A stretch of DNA of 64,000 nt, taken from contig OX336359.1 in the NCBI GenBank assembly GCA_946902875.1, positions 3,596,001 to 3,660,000 of the forward strand, given 5' to 3'. The position numbers were made by a program, and so were the translations under genes. Below the pieces are notes generated by a model. The model was not told the DNA's origin and made no database searches. It saw only the letters and a program-made list of their open reading frames with translations. This stretch comes from Nematopogon swammerdamellus (lineage: Eukaryota > Arthropoda > Insecta > Lepidoptera > Adelidae). Shown in pieces: positions 53,408 to 63,175 of this stretch. The first letter of the stretch is position 1; each line of letters opens with the position of its first letter.

Positions 53408-53543
53408 GTTCGAAGTGGCTATGTATTTTCCGCCCAGTTCAGTGTAGCCGGCACGACCGAAGGGAAGCACTGACATGGCACCTAGTTCACCACGGTGTTA
53501 TGGGCTGACTTCACGGATGTTGTAGGTGATGTAACGAAATGTG
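53408..53543 (+). repeat. SINE-5S 3' part
   Basis: 'agtggctatgtattttccgc' to 'gttgtaggtgatgtaacgaa'. Confidence 0.75.
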
Positions 53544-53804
53544 CCTAAACTCTGTTAAATAAAAATAAGGTATCGGAATAGCGAGGTCGTTAGCGCTAGC
53601 CGGCCTAATTATTGACTTACACTCAATCGCTAGTGGTACGCGAACTTCGGTCTAGCCGAACTAACTTATTGTCCACTCTGACCTAAAGTCGTCAACTTTC
53701 CACTTTCTGGGCACGGCACAGAGTGAGAAGAGGGCCAGCCCTGGCGTGACGCTCGTGAACGGGTGCTGTTTGTGAAGACTGGCCTGCTCAAATTGACAGC
53801 ATGT
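53544..53804. other. No gene seen
   Basis: 'ggtcgttagcgctagccggc' region; unassigned. Confidence 0.4.
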
Positions 53805-54322
53805 TTTTATTATGTAATCCGGTATGGGTGGCTGAGTCAGAGAACCCAGAGCACATGCTTGGACCAGCCCCTCTAGATCTCTCCCCGTGGATGTCGTAAA
53901 AGGCGACTAAGGCATAATGACGAGGTGTTGTGCACAAGGGCGACGGAATAGCTACCTTTCACCTTGGCACGGCACTTCTATCGAGCCATGCAGCAGGTGG
54001 GTTTTCGTGTTTTTTAAATTTAATCCGGTATGGGTGGCTGAATCAGAGAAGTCAGAGCACATGCTCGAACCAGCCAATTATATCACCTCCGAGAAGGTAG
54101 GTGCCATACCGTAGACTCCCATTGGATTGCTGGCTATACTGGACTAGAGGAGAACACAGCCGAGGCTGCTATGCGGCCATCTTACATCCAGTACGGTGGT
54201 ACTAACCCAGTCGGCTACAATTAGAGCCTACCACCTAGTAAGGGGCAAGGGAAGGGACCTGCAGTTTCACACCGGCTCCGAACGGTGAAGCAGCGGTGTA
54301 GGTATGCACGTGAATTTTTGTA
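53805..54322 (-). repeat. Two SINE-T tails, one with body, around a Rep-C piece
   Basis: A short SINE-T tail lies at 53805-53872 ('aatccggtatgggtggctga'), and a longer copy at 54016-54322 restarts at the same 'aatccggtatgggtggctga' and continues to 'ccgaacggtgaagcagcggt'. The tRNA-like head is missing. Because the tail is present twice, this is two insertions, not one split copy. Confidence 0.75.
53873..54010 (+). repeat. Rep-C middle fragment
   Basis: 'tctctccccgtggatgtcgt' to 'catgcagcaggtgggttttc'. Confidence 0.75.
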
Positions 54323-54547
54323 GCCCTAAGTGGGAGTTGAACTACTGGCCCTAAGTGTATGAAGTTAAGAGCTTCCGACATAAATTATTATATTCCAGTT
54401 ATTAATTTCACATAAATAAAACAACAACAAACTATTAAATATTAGTTAATTACAAAATATTAGTTATGTCACTTTTTGTCATTTTTCCATGAATTGTTGC
54501 ATCTGTTATGAATTGTGCAGTGTTTGGATGATGCGTAAAGGAGCAAT
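54323..54547. other. No gene seen
   Basis: AT-rich, unassigned. Confidence 0.4.
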
Positions 54548-54838
54548 TAAACGATAAACAATAAACAATAATCAATACACAACAAACACTAAACAATAAA
54601 CAATAAGCAATAAACAATAAACAATAACCAATAAACAATAATCAATACACAACAAACACTAAACAATAAACAATAAGCAATAAACAATAATCAATACACA
54701 ACAAACACTAAACAATAAACAATAAGCAATAAACAATAATCAATACACAACAAACACTAAACAATAAACAATAAGCAATAAACAATAATCAATACACAAC
54801 AAACACTAAACAATAAACAATAAGCAATAAACAATAAT
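54548..54838. repeat. TAAACAA heptamer array with 49-bp higher-order unit
   Basis: Reverse orientation of the 6471-6878 heptamer. The marker 'tcaatacacaacaaacacta' recurs at 54572, 54642, 54691, 54740 and 54789. The first spacing is 70 bp (10 heptamers), then 49 bp (7 heptamers) three times. Higher-order structure inside a microsatellite. Confidence 0.95.
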
Positions 54839-55012
54839 GGGGGTGATTCCCTTTCTTAGTATTTAATCAAAACAGGCCAACACAGTTTGCTTCATATTTG
54901 ACCGAACATTATCTTTTATTGTCAGTCGTGTGCCTGCTTCTTAGTTGGATATACCGAGGAACCCGAAACTTATGGACCTCGTAGACTCCACATAACATAG
55001 TATTATAGTGCG
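54839..55012. other. No gene seen
   Basis: Short spacer. Confidence 0.3.
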
Positions 55013-55322
55013 CTATAGATAAAATAGCCCCACTGCATCTCTCCCCTTGCATGTCGTGAAAGACGACTGAGGTATAAGGACAAGGTGTCGTACTAAAGGG
55101 CGATAGACTAGCCAACCGCTCACCTTGGCACGGTCCTACCATCGAGCCGTGCAGCTAGTGGGTCATCGTGCCTTACTTGCCGCTTCCTAGTTATCATGTC
55201 CGAATACTTTCTCCGAAACGTTGTGGTGGGTGTTGTGCTGTAATTTACCAGATTTCTTGCAGCACAACGCCGGTTACTCTGCTTACCCCGATTGTCGGGA
55301 TGCAGCGTGTGATATGTGTAGT
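55013..55322 (+). repeat. Rep-C, near-full copy
   Basis: 'aatagccccactgcatctct' to 'gtcgggatgcagcgtgtgat'. Confidence 0.85.
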
Positions 55323-55334
55323 GCGCTAGTAAGC

Positions 55335-56347
55335 CCTTTCAAAATAAAATAAAATGGTAGATGCTACAGAAATTTGTAGAACCGTAATGAACTTTGTAGA
55401 GAGTCTTTAAGACATGTGCTAAGAACATGCGTAAGGTTCCGCGAAATTTCCAAGAGATGTTACAAATTTCCGTAGAGGCGCTACTAACTTTTCTAGATAT
55501 GCTACGCATTTTCGCAAAAGTTCTACAAACGTTCGTCGAAACGCTACGAGCTTCCAAAAGACGCTACAAATTATGTAGATGAGCTTAAATTTTCGTAGAC
55601 GTGCTACACACTGTCGTAGAGGTGCTACACACTGTTGTAGAGGTGCTACACACTGTCGTAGAGGTGCTACACAATGTCGTAGAGTTGCTACACACTGTCG
55701 TAGAGGTAATATACACTATCATAGAAGTGCTACACACTGTCGTAGAGATGCTAGCTCACCAGTGCTACACACTGTCGTAGAGGTGCTACACACTGTCGTA
55801 GAGGTGCTACACACTGTCGTATAGGTGCTACACACTGTCGTAGAGGTACTACACACTGTCTTAGAGGTGCTACGCACTGTCGTAGAGGTGCTACACACTG
55901 TCGTAGAGTTGCTACACACTGTCGTAGAGTTGCTACAGACTGTCGTAGAGTTGCTACACACTGTCGTAGAGGTAATATACACTATCATAGAAGTGCTACA
56001 CACTGCCGTAGAGATGCTAGCTCACCAGTACTACACACTGTCATAGAGGTGCTACACACTGTCGTAGAGGTGCTACACACTGTCGTATAGGTGCTACACA
56101 CTGTCGTAGAGGTACTACACACTGTCTTAGAGGTGCTACGCACTGTCGTAGAGGTGCTACACACTGTCGTAGAGGTGCTACACACTGTCGTAGAGGTGCT
56201 ACGCATTGTCGTAGAGTTGCTACACACTGCCGTAGAGGTGCTACACAGTGTCGTGGAGGTGCTACATACTGTCGTAGAGGTGCTACACACTGACGTAGAG
56301 GAGCTACGCACTGTCGTAGAGTTTCTACACACTGTCGTAGAGGTGCA
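55335..56347. repeat. 21-bp minisatellite with degenerate leading edge
   Basis: Homogeneous core 'gtgctacacactgtcgtaga' plus 'g' from ~55600 to 56347. The left 260 bp contain recognisable but highly diverged units ('gctacgcattttcgcaaaag', 'gctacaaattatgtagatga'). The non-repeat tag 'gatgctagctcaccagt' occurs at 55748 and 56014, marking a ~266-bp internal duplication. As 21 is a multiple of 3, frames on both strands stay open; they are not genes. Confidence 0.95.
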
Positions 56348-56591
56348 AAGAAGAAAGCAGTGAAAAGAATCATTCTTTTCACTGCCTTATCTAGTTATTT
56401 TAATTCCGAGACCGTCGAGGTTGTCTCCATTACATATTTATTGTGCGTCCCGGTTGTAACGTTGGTCGCTCACGATGTGAGAACGTCTTATACATAAGAA
56501 TCGGCTCCTTTGCCGAGTGATGGCGTATCGATGTACCACCGTTCCTTGCGAATGTTGCAATATGTTGAAAGCGATACGAGGTGCGGAGATT
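56348..56591. other. No gene seen
   Basis: 'gcagtgaaaagaatcattct' and 'tttcactgc' form a hairpin at 56358-56385. Otherwise unassigned. Confidence 0.5.
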
Positions 56592-56899
56592 CTAATACAC
56601 GCTGTATACCGACAATTTGGGTGAGCAGGGGGTAATCAGTGTTGTGCCGCAAGTATCTTTGTAAATTACAGCACAACACCGACCACCACGTTTAGCAATG
56701 TAATAGGACAAAATAAGTATCACTCAGCAAATAAGGCACGAAGACCCACCTGCTGCATGACTCGGTGGAAAGACCGTGCCAAGGCGAGTGGTGGCTAGCC
56801 GGTTGCCCTTTAGCACGGAACGTTGTCCTTAGTCGCTTTTTACGACATGCACGGGGAGATATGCAGTGGGGCTATTCTTTTTAAGTACCGACCCCACAC
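56592..56899 (-). repeat. Rep-C, near-full copy
   Basis: 'tacacgctgtataccgacaa' to 'taagtaccgaccccacac'. Confidence 0.85.
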
Positions 56900-57067
56900 T
56901 CCATTGTATTCCATTGTACATAGAAAGTATATTAGCGACACACATAGCGTCTAGGTAATCAACATCAATATCCTTATCCTTCCTTCCTTCCTTACTGTTC
57001 AGTTTTCGTATGTGTAGCCTTAAAACACTTCCCTCCTTATTCCTTATTCCTTATTTCCTTACCTATA
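56900..57067. other. CTTC-rich spacer
   Basis: 'ccttccttccttccttactg' and 'ccttattccttattcc' microsatellite-like runs. No gene. Confidence 0.5.
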
Positions 57068-57309
57068 ATAAAATCCAACGTCTGCTTTCTGTCTGAGTGT
57101 CTGTCTGTCCGCTTATAACTCGAGAACCACTGAACCGATTTTAATAAAACAAAATTCTACGGATAGCTTGATTCTTCCCATCAACTATAGGCTACTTACT
57201 ATCACGCTAAATGGCTTATGAGGTTAGCAGTGAAGTGAAATATGAGAGCGGGCGGAGCCGCGGCCACAGCTAGTACCGTTAATAAAATCCAACGTGTGCT
57301 TTCTGTATG
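57068..57309 (+). repeat. Rep-E copy interrupted by the LINE (left part)
   Basis: 'aatccaacgtctgctttctg', 'taactcgagaaccactgaac', 'ctacggatagcttgattctt', 'gagcgggcggagccgcggcc' and 'acagctagta', then the start of a second unit 'aatccaacgtgtgctttctg', which breaks off at 57309. The unit resumes at 62690 after the LINE. Confidence 0.85.
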
Positions 57310-57594
57310 TATAATTCATCGTTGGGCCACCGAGGAGAGCGGACGTCTACGCTGTTGAGCACGAATTCAGAAAGTGACAACGCTCTATAACCTTCACGTC
57401 TTCTCGCTTCTTCGTTTCACCCTACCACTTACCTGTGAGTACGTACGCACGCACACGCTCAGCGCCTCAGTCGACGCGACGGCCGACACACACAGACAAC
57501 AACCACCTTGTCTGTAGTTGTAACTCACCTGTGTTCAATCACCATCGGCACGGCCAACCAGTAAAAGGTCGCAACTACACACACTGTCATCACG

Positions 57595-58635
57595 ATGTCA
57601 ACGGTTCACTCTCCAAACAAACTCTATGGATCTAACCCCGATATATCCCACTCACATAAGACGATCCCCCAATTGTTCAGCAAACACGGCGTGCAACTAC
57701 GAAAACGCTCTAAGCCAGAGAACGATCATACTACCGAAGACGCCCCAGATTTCCTAGATACGCTCAAATCGGAAATGATGACCATGCTCAAAACCTTTAC
57801 TGAAGACCAAGCATCCAAATTAACTAAATTAAGTAGCGACGTGTCTTCCATAAACAGCAGTCTCAGCGACCTACATGATACGTCCACTAAAATTAGATCG
57901 GATCTAGCTTCAGTGCGCGCAGAAAATGCCGAATTAAAGATCTCGATGGATGAACTCAAGAGCAAACATAACGAAATAAAAAAGGACACACAAGAACTGA
58001 TGACCACGGTGACATTCGTCTCAAACCAATATGACAACCTTCTTAGCCGCACTGCACTCCTGGAGGACAAAACCAACCACATTGGTAGCCTCACTGCTGA
58101 ACTCGAAGAACTGAAAGGTAACTTCGCACACCTACAAGACGTACATCGCCAACAAGAACAACGCGCAAGATCACTAAACCTAGAATTATCAGGAGTTCCC
58201 GAAGCAAAAAGCGAAAACCTTCTGCACATATTCACCAGTATCGCAAGTCACGCAGGGGTACGACTGGAACACGCCGACGTGGAACACATCACCCGCGTAC
58301 AGCCTAAGGTTCCTGTCACTGGCCGTCCGAGAAACATTGTAGTAAAACTTCGAAGCCGCAGCCAAAAGGACTATGTGGTCGCAGGCCTCAGGAAAACTCG
58401 CGGCATCAACACAGCCGACGTCGGACTACCGGGTGAACCCAGAAGAATTTACGTGAATGAGCATTTAACTCCAGAAAATAAAATCCTTCTAAAAAGATGT
58501 AAAGATGCTGCTAAGATTGCTGGGTACGAATACGTCTGGACCAAAAATTGCAAGATCTTTGTAAGAAGGAACTCAACAGCAAATGCTTTGGAAATCAGGA
58601 GACCCGAAGAAGTAGAAAAAATACGGGTGAATTGA
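57595..58635 (+). CDS. LINE ORF1 with FP-type C-terminal domain (346 aa)
   Basis: ATG at 57595 after a ~285-bp leader. The N-terminus is polar (residues 1-50). Residues ~55-200 form a long coiled coil rich in heptad Leu (LTKLSSDVSSINSSLSDLHD; LTAELEELKGNFAHLQDVHR), typical of ORF1 trimerisation. Residues ~200-345 match the FP-type domain seen in many insect LINE ORF1 proteins: LNLELSGVPEAKSENLLHIF, ADVEHITRVQPK, RPRNIVVKLRSRSQKDYVV, RRIYVNEHLTPENKILLKR, YVWTKNCKIFVRRN and IRRPEEVEKIRV. The domain is named after the baculovirus FP protein, which shares it; here it is part of a retroelement. Expected role: binds element RNA and forms the ribonucleoprotein for retrotransposition. No internal stop; full length. 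Confidence 0.85.
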   Translation: MSTVHSPNKLYGSNPDISHSHKTIPQLFSKHGVQLRKRSKPENDHTTEDAPDFLDTLKSEMMTMLKTFTEDQASKLTKLSSDVSSINSSLSDLHDTSTKIRSDLASVRAENAELKISMDELKSKHNEIKKDTQELMTTVTFVSNQYDNLLSRTALLEDKTNHIGSLTAELEELKGNFAHLQDVHRQQEQRARSLNLELSGVPEAKSENLLHIFTSIASHAGVRLEHADVEHITRVQPKVPVTGRPRNIVVKLRSRSQKDYVVAGLRKTRGINTADVGLPGEPRRIYVNEHLTPENKILLKRCKDAAKIAGYEYVWTKNCKIFVRRNSTANALEIRRPEEVEKIRVN

Positions 58636-59383
58636 CTTTTGTTTATTTCTACTGTATATCGGTCAAATGTCAAATTATGTAGATTAATGTTATATGGGCA
58701 GAAGTTGTTTATACACTCCCTTCACTCAAATCTCTCACCACATATACACACACTAAACTATTATTATTTATCGTATCTTCACGCCACAGTACTGGTTCTA
58801 CACTATTTACAATCTAACATAAAAACACATACAACACACACTAACCTTTTGACAACACAATCTGTGATCCACAAACTACGAGCAAACATAATATTAATCT
58901 TACTCAGAAATGCATATACTACCGTTTACCTCTACAGCGTAACCGCTGAAACTCACTGCAGACTCACCTCATCTTACAAACTTGGATGTAAACAAAACAC
59001 GACATGCACACAGATAACGCGCTTACACACACTACCTTGTATAACCTACGTTCACCCAGCATTACTTGTTATTCTCATCACGAATATTTCAAAACTTACC
59101 CTCAATAGATTATTTTCTCAAATAGTTATCAGAAATTATACAACTAAACAGGTATTTTCATCCGGTCGAATGTACAATAGGGCACCAGATTGGATGAAAG
59201 AAAATGTGCTTGCATATCATTTATATAATCTTTTGTATCTCAAATTAATTTTATCACACATAATATTTTACTATTTATTTTTAGTGAACACATTTAGTAA
59301 TATACTTTCGCTACTCATTCTTCCAACGTTCTATAATATCCATCATAATCATAATTTTCTGGTACACAAAATAATATATTTCA
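58636..59383 (+). other. Spacer between ORF1 and ORF2
   Basis: About 748 bp, AT-rich, unusually long for an inter-ORF gap. It happens to be open from 58639 to 59391, overlapping the ORF2 start, but the predicted peptide is biased (Leu/Ile/Tyr/His/Thr) and has no domain. It could be an eroded third ORF or a regulatory spacer. I do not call it a gene. Confidence 0.4.
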
Positions 59384-62215
59384 ATGGCTGAACAAGGAAT
59401 TAAAATATATTTCCAAAATGTAAGAGGTCTTCGAACGAGGACCACTGAAATTTATGGAAATATTCTTTCTAACACATACCAGGTATATATATTTGTGGAA
59501 ACCTGGTTGCATAATGCTATTTTCGACTCTGAAGTCTGTGACAAAAATATATTTGATATTTATCGTTTCGATCGAGATCTCCACTCAAGCGACAAGAGGT
59601 CGGGCGGCGGTGTGATGGTGTGTGTGCGTCGCGAACTCTGCTCTGAGCTGTGTGAGTCACTAACACACCCATCAACAGAGATGGTATGGGTTCGTATACC
59701 TGCACGCGCACTCCGTTCTCCCCGCTCGCGCCTGCGCACCGCCAGAGCTGCCGCCGGCGCAGGTGATCTATACATCGGTGCTGTATACATACCACCTCAC
59801 CGCCCCCCCGCCTCCTCGCTTCCCTCTCACATTGATAACGTTCTTGCTTCCATCTCAAAGATCTGCGCACGCGACGATGCCTCTGAAAATAATTATATTA
59901 TTGGTGGAGATTTCAACTTACCTTGCATCTCGTGGAACGATGATGGACCGCTGCACATAAAAAAAGGTTCTGTAGAAATGCAAGAGGCGGGAGTAAAACT
60001 CGCCGAATATTGCGATTATTTCGGTTTGCGCCAATATAATTACCATAAAAACAAATCCGATAATATTTTAGATTTAATTTTTTGTAACTTTCACTTGCAA
60101 GTTAACATATCTGACGATCCTCTTGTACGAATTGATGAATATCATCCACCATTAAATATTGATACTACAGAAATGTTCTTATCTAGGCTCGATATTCAGG
60201 CAACGGCTAGCTACCGCTTTTTTAAGGGGGATTACGAGAAGATAAATGATACATTGACGAACACTAATTGGGACATTTCTCTCACTACCGGTTCAGTAGA
60301 TGATGCTGTGAATACTTTCTACAATATTTTACTCACCTGTATCAAACAGCATGTGCCTCTGGCTCGCCCCAGGAACAGTAAGTACCCAGTATGGTTCAGC
60401 CCAGCTCTGATAAAAATAATTCGTGAGAAGTCCAAAGTACACCGGCTCTGGATGCGTTTTCGTAACCCTCGTGACTACGACGAATTCTCTCTGCTGCGCG
60501 CGCGGCAACGCCGTATACAGAGAGAATGTTATCGTACCTATATATCTACCTCCGAAAACTTAATCAAATCCAATCCTAAAAGAATATGGACTTATATTAA
60601 ATCTAAAAGGAGTAATTCAGGATATCCAAAAACGTTAACCTTAGGTGAAAATCGATACACGAATGGCTCGGAAATCTGCAACGGATTTAGTGAATTTTTT
60701 AAAAGTGTTTTCTCTTTACCCGCAAAGTGTTACTCAGACTTGGATCTTTCGTCTCCCTCTCACGGAGATACGGGCACAATAAGTCGCATCAATGTACCGC
60801 AGAAAAGTATATTGAATGTTCTTAAGAAACTAGATTTAACAAAGGGTCCTGGGAGCGATGGCATCCCTCCAATATTTATCAACAGATGTGCAACCACTTT
60901 AGTTAAACCACTCACAATTATTTTCAATAGATCTCTTCGGGAAGGAATATTCCCTGACACTTGGAAATGCGCAAATATTGTTCCGATTCACAAGAAAGGA
61001 TCAAAAGGTAAAATTGACAATTATCGTCCTATTTCTATCATCAATACTTTTGGAAAAATTTTTGAGAAATTAATCTATGAATATATTTACCCTAGCATTG
61101 CAAGAGGTATACCTGGCGAGCAACATGGCTTTTTAAAACGTCGCTCAACCACTACCAATCTTGCTGTATTTACGAATGACACTCTGAGAAACATGGAAAA
61201 AGGCGGGCAAGTGGACGTCATATATACCGATTTTGAAAAGGCCTTTGACAGAGTAGACCACGTCATACTTCTGGCAAAACTTTCAAAACTCGGTATACAT
61301 GGCGATCTACTACGATGGGTAGAATCATATCTCTCGAATCGCTCCCAAAACGTTGTTATAGGAGGATTTAGATCTAATAGGGTGGAAATAACTTCAGGTG
61401 TACCGCAAGGATCACATTTAGGTCCCTTGTTTTATGTTGCATACCTTTATGACCTTGGGTGCTGTTTCCTGAACGCTGCGCACATACTTTACGCCGACGA
61501 TAAAAAAATAAGCCTGAAGATACGCGACATCAATGACTGCTACAGATTGCAGGAGGATTTGGATCGCCTCTCTAATTATTACATAAAAAATAGAATATCA
61601 GTAAACATAAATAAATGCCAACACTTAACATTTACACGTAAAAGGAATCCTCTAATATACATATACTTTTTGAATGGCGCTCCAATTCCTCCTGCTAATC
61701 AAGTACGCGATCTAGGGTTGAATTTGGATAATAAAATTGTTCTCTCACAACATTATGATGCTATCATTACCAAGGCTTACCAGAATCTAGGATTTGTGAC
61801 CAGAGTCTGCAAACCATTCAGAAGCGTAGCCTGCATAAAGGCAGTATATTTTGCCTATGTGCGCAGCGTTCTCGAATACGCAAGCACAGTGTGGTCACCT
61901 AGGTATGCAAAATATATAAGTAGGATAGAACAGATTCAAAAAAAATTTATAAAATTTTTAAATTACCACACCTATAACAACAGACTATCTGGCATGAGCT
62001 ACGATGACAACTGTAGGTTTTACAACATAATTACATTAGAAAAAAGAAGAATTGTATTAGATATGATGCTGCTCTTCGACATTCTGCGGGGGAACCTTGA
62101 CTGCGCTGAACTGCTCCAGGAGCTGAACCTGAACGCGTCTACACGCAGAACGAGACACACCACATTATTTTTCCAAAGGCTCTGCGCCACCAACTACACA
62201 CTATTCCTAGGATAA
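59384..62215 (+). CDS. LINE ORF2: endonuclease-reverse transcriptase (943 aa, late frameshift)
   Basis: ATG at 59384. Residues ~1-270 are an APE-type endonuclease: IYFQNVRGLRT, FVETWLHNA (catalytic Glu), GGGVMVCVRRE, IGAVYIPPH, IIGGDFNLPCISWND and DEYHPPLN. Residues ~470-770 are the reverse transcriptase: KGPGSDGIPPIF, KCANIVPIHKKGSKG, DNYRPISIINTFGK, EQHGFLKRRSTTTNL, YTDFEKAFDRVDH (first catalytic Asp), SGVPQGSHLGPLFY and ILYADDKK (catalytic YADD). The thumb/C-terminal part follows (VRDLGLNLDNK, YVRSVLEYASTVWSPRY, IEQIQKKFIKFLNY). No RNase H. It nicks the target and copies element RNA at the nick. The frame stops at 62213-62215, but another frame from 62212 continues with a typical tail, so one base has probably been lost nearby. 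Confidence 0.9.
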   Translation: MAEQGIKIYFQNVRGLRTRTTEIYGNILSNTYQVYIFVETWLHNAIFDSEVCDKNIFDIYRFDRDLHSSDKRSGGGVMVCVRRELCSELCESLTHPSTEMVWVRIPARALRSPRSRLRTARAAAGAGDLYIGAVYIPPHRPPASSLPSHIDNVLASISKICARDDASENNYIIGGDFNLPCISWNDDGPLHIKKGSVEMQEAGVKLAEYCDYFGLRQYNYHKNKSDNILDLIFCNFHLQVNISDDPLVRIDEYHPPLNIDTTEMFLSRLDIQATASYRFFKGDYEKINDTLTNTNWDISLTTGSVDDAVNTFYNILLTCIKQHVPLARPRNSKYPVWFSPALIKIIREKSKVHRLWMRFRNPRDYDEFSLLRARQRRIQRECYRTYISTSENLIKSNPKRIWTYIKSKRSNSGYPKTLTLGENRYTNGSEICNGFSEFFKSVFSLPAKCYSDLDLSSPSHGDTGTISRINVPQKSILNVLKKLDLTKGPGSDGIPPIFINRCATTLVKPLTIIFNRSLREGIFPDTWKCANIVPIHKKGSKGKIDNYRPISIINTFGKIFEKLIYEYIYPSIARGIPGEQHGFLKRRSTTTNLAVFTNDTLRNMEKGGQVDVIYTDFEKAFDRVDHVILLAKLSKLGIHGDLLRWVESYLSNRSQNVVIGGFRSNRVEITSGVPQGSHLGPLFYVAYLYDLGCCFLNAAHILYADDKKISLKIRDINDCYRLQEDLDRLSNYYIKNRISVNINKCQHLTFTRKRNPLIYIYFLNGAPIPPANQVRDLGLNLDNKIVLSQHYDAIITKAYQNLGFVTRVCKPFRSVACIKAVYFAYVRSVLEYASTVWSPRYAKYISRIEQIQKKFIKFLNYHTYNNRLSGMSYDDNCRFYNIITLEKRRIVLDMMLLFDILRGNLDCAELLQELNLNASTRRTRHTTLFFQRLCATNYTLFLG

Positions 62216-62319
62216 CTCACACATATAACATTAGATTTGCTGATTTAGATATATTTACATGCTCGAAACAAACATTTAAAAGTAAAGTCGTACATGAATT
62301 GACGAGTGAAACAAAATAA
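62212..62319 (+). pseudogene. Out-of-frame continuation of ORF2 tail
   Basis: Starting at 62212 in a shifted frame: ITHTYNIRFADLDIFTCSKQ and then TFKSKVVHELTSETK and stop (62317-62319). 'THTYN.R..DLDIF..S...FK..V' is the usual end of CR1/jockey-type ORF2 proteins, so it belongs to ORF2 and was displaced by a one-base indel around 62205-62212. Confidence 0.75.
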
Positions 62320-62334
62320 CATAAAATAACAAAA

Positions 62335-62490
62335 ACAAAACACACACACACCCTCAAACACACATATCCACCCTCACACACACCCATACACCCTGACACA
62401 CACACTCTCACACACCCTTACCCACCCTCACACACACCCACACACCCTGACACACACACACACACCCTACACACCCTCATACACACATAC
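62335..62490. repeat. CACACCCT-rich minisatellite in LINE 3' UTR
   Basis: Irregular repeats of ACACACACCCT with ~44- and ~60-bp larger periodicity. Lies in the 3' UTR of the LINE. Confidence 0.9.
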
Positions 62491-62690
62491 TAAGACAGAT
62501 CAAAGTGTATGCCCATTTAGGTAACTTAAGCTCCTAACAATAGTTATGTTATGTATAATAAACATGTATAAATGACTAAACAGGGAAACATGTAATTGGC
62601 CATACGCCTTGCATAAAAAACAATGTACCTACTGTAACTGATATTGGCTGTATGTTTTCTTAATAATAAATAAATAAAATAAATAAAATT

Positions 62691-63020
62691 CTACGGATAG
62701 CTTGATTCTTCCCATCAACTATAGGCTACTTACTATCACGCTAAATGGCTTATGAGGTTAGCAGTGAAGTGAAATATGAGAGCGGGCGGAGCCGCGGGCA
62801 CAGCTAGTACCGTTAATAAAATCCAACGTGTGCTTTCTGTATGTCTGTCCGCTTATAACTCGAGAACCAGTGAAGCGATTTTAATTAAAAAAAGTTCTAC
62901 GGATAGCTTGATTCTTCCCATCAACTATAGGCTACTATCACGCTAAATGGCTTATGAGGTTAGCAGTGAAGTGAAATATGAGAGCGGGCGGAGCCGCGGG
63001 CACTGCTAGTATTTAATAAA
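62691..63020 (+). repeat. Rep-E, right part plus a further unit
   Basis: 'ttctacggatagcttgattc' to 'gagcgggcggagccgcgggc' and 'acagctagta' (62691-62807), then a second unit from 'aatccaacgtgtgctttctg' (62818) to 'gccgcgggcactgctagta' (63010). Rep-E is therefore tandemly arranged here. Confidence 0.85.
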
Positions 63021-63069
63021 ACTATAAGCTTTTGGTGTCTGTGTATTGAAAATATTGCAAAAACGGTCC

Positions 63070-63175
63070 GTGGTTGGTGTTGTATTGTAATTTACAAGAG
63101 TGCCTGCAGCACAACACCGATTACTCTGCTTACCCCGATTGTCGGGATACAGCGTTTGGTATGTATGTATGTATG
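63070..63175 (+). repeat. Rep-C 3' end with (TATG)n tail
   Basis: 'tggttggtgttgtattgtaa' to 'ccccgattgtcgggatacag', 'cgtttggtatgtatgtatgt'. SINE-5S is inserted directly in or after its tail. Confidence 0.8.

Larger units (their letters stand above)
57310..62690 (+). mobile_element. Nearly intact non-LTR retrotransposon (LINE)
   Basis: About 5.4 kb: GC-richer 5' UTR (57310-57594), ORF1, a 748-bp AT-rich spacer, ORF2, 3' UTR with a CA-rich minisatellite (62335-62490), and an (AAAT)n-like tail (62664-62690). It is inserted in Rep-E. The left flank stops at 'ctttctgtatgt' and the right resumes at 'ttctacggatag', so ~65 bp of the Rep-E unit are missing and I see no target duplication. This suggests a target-site deletion. 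The lack of an RNase H domain and the EN-RT order fit the CR1/jockey group. The clade is not certain. Confidence 0.85.

Noticed and set aside
55579..56382. Frames of 73-115 codons in both directions rich in Val/Glu/Leu or Ser/Thr/Cys
   Set aside because: By-products of the 21-bp minisatellite.
57595..58635. Endogenous baculovirus gene, because of the FP-type domain
   Set aside because: The coiled coil plus FP-type domain followed by an endonuclease-RT ORF is a known LINE ORF1 arrangement; no other viral gene is nearby.
58639..59391. 250-codon frame between LINE ORF1 and ORF2
   Set aside because: Biased AT-derived composition, no domain, overlaps the ORF2 start; kept only as a question in the findings.
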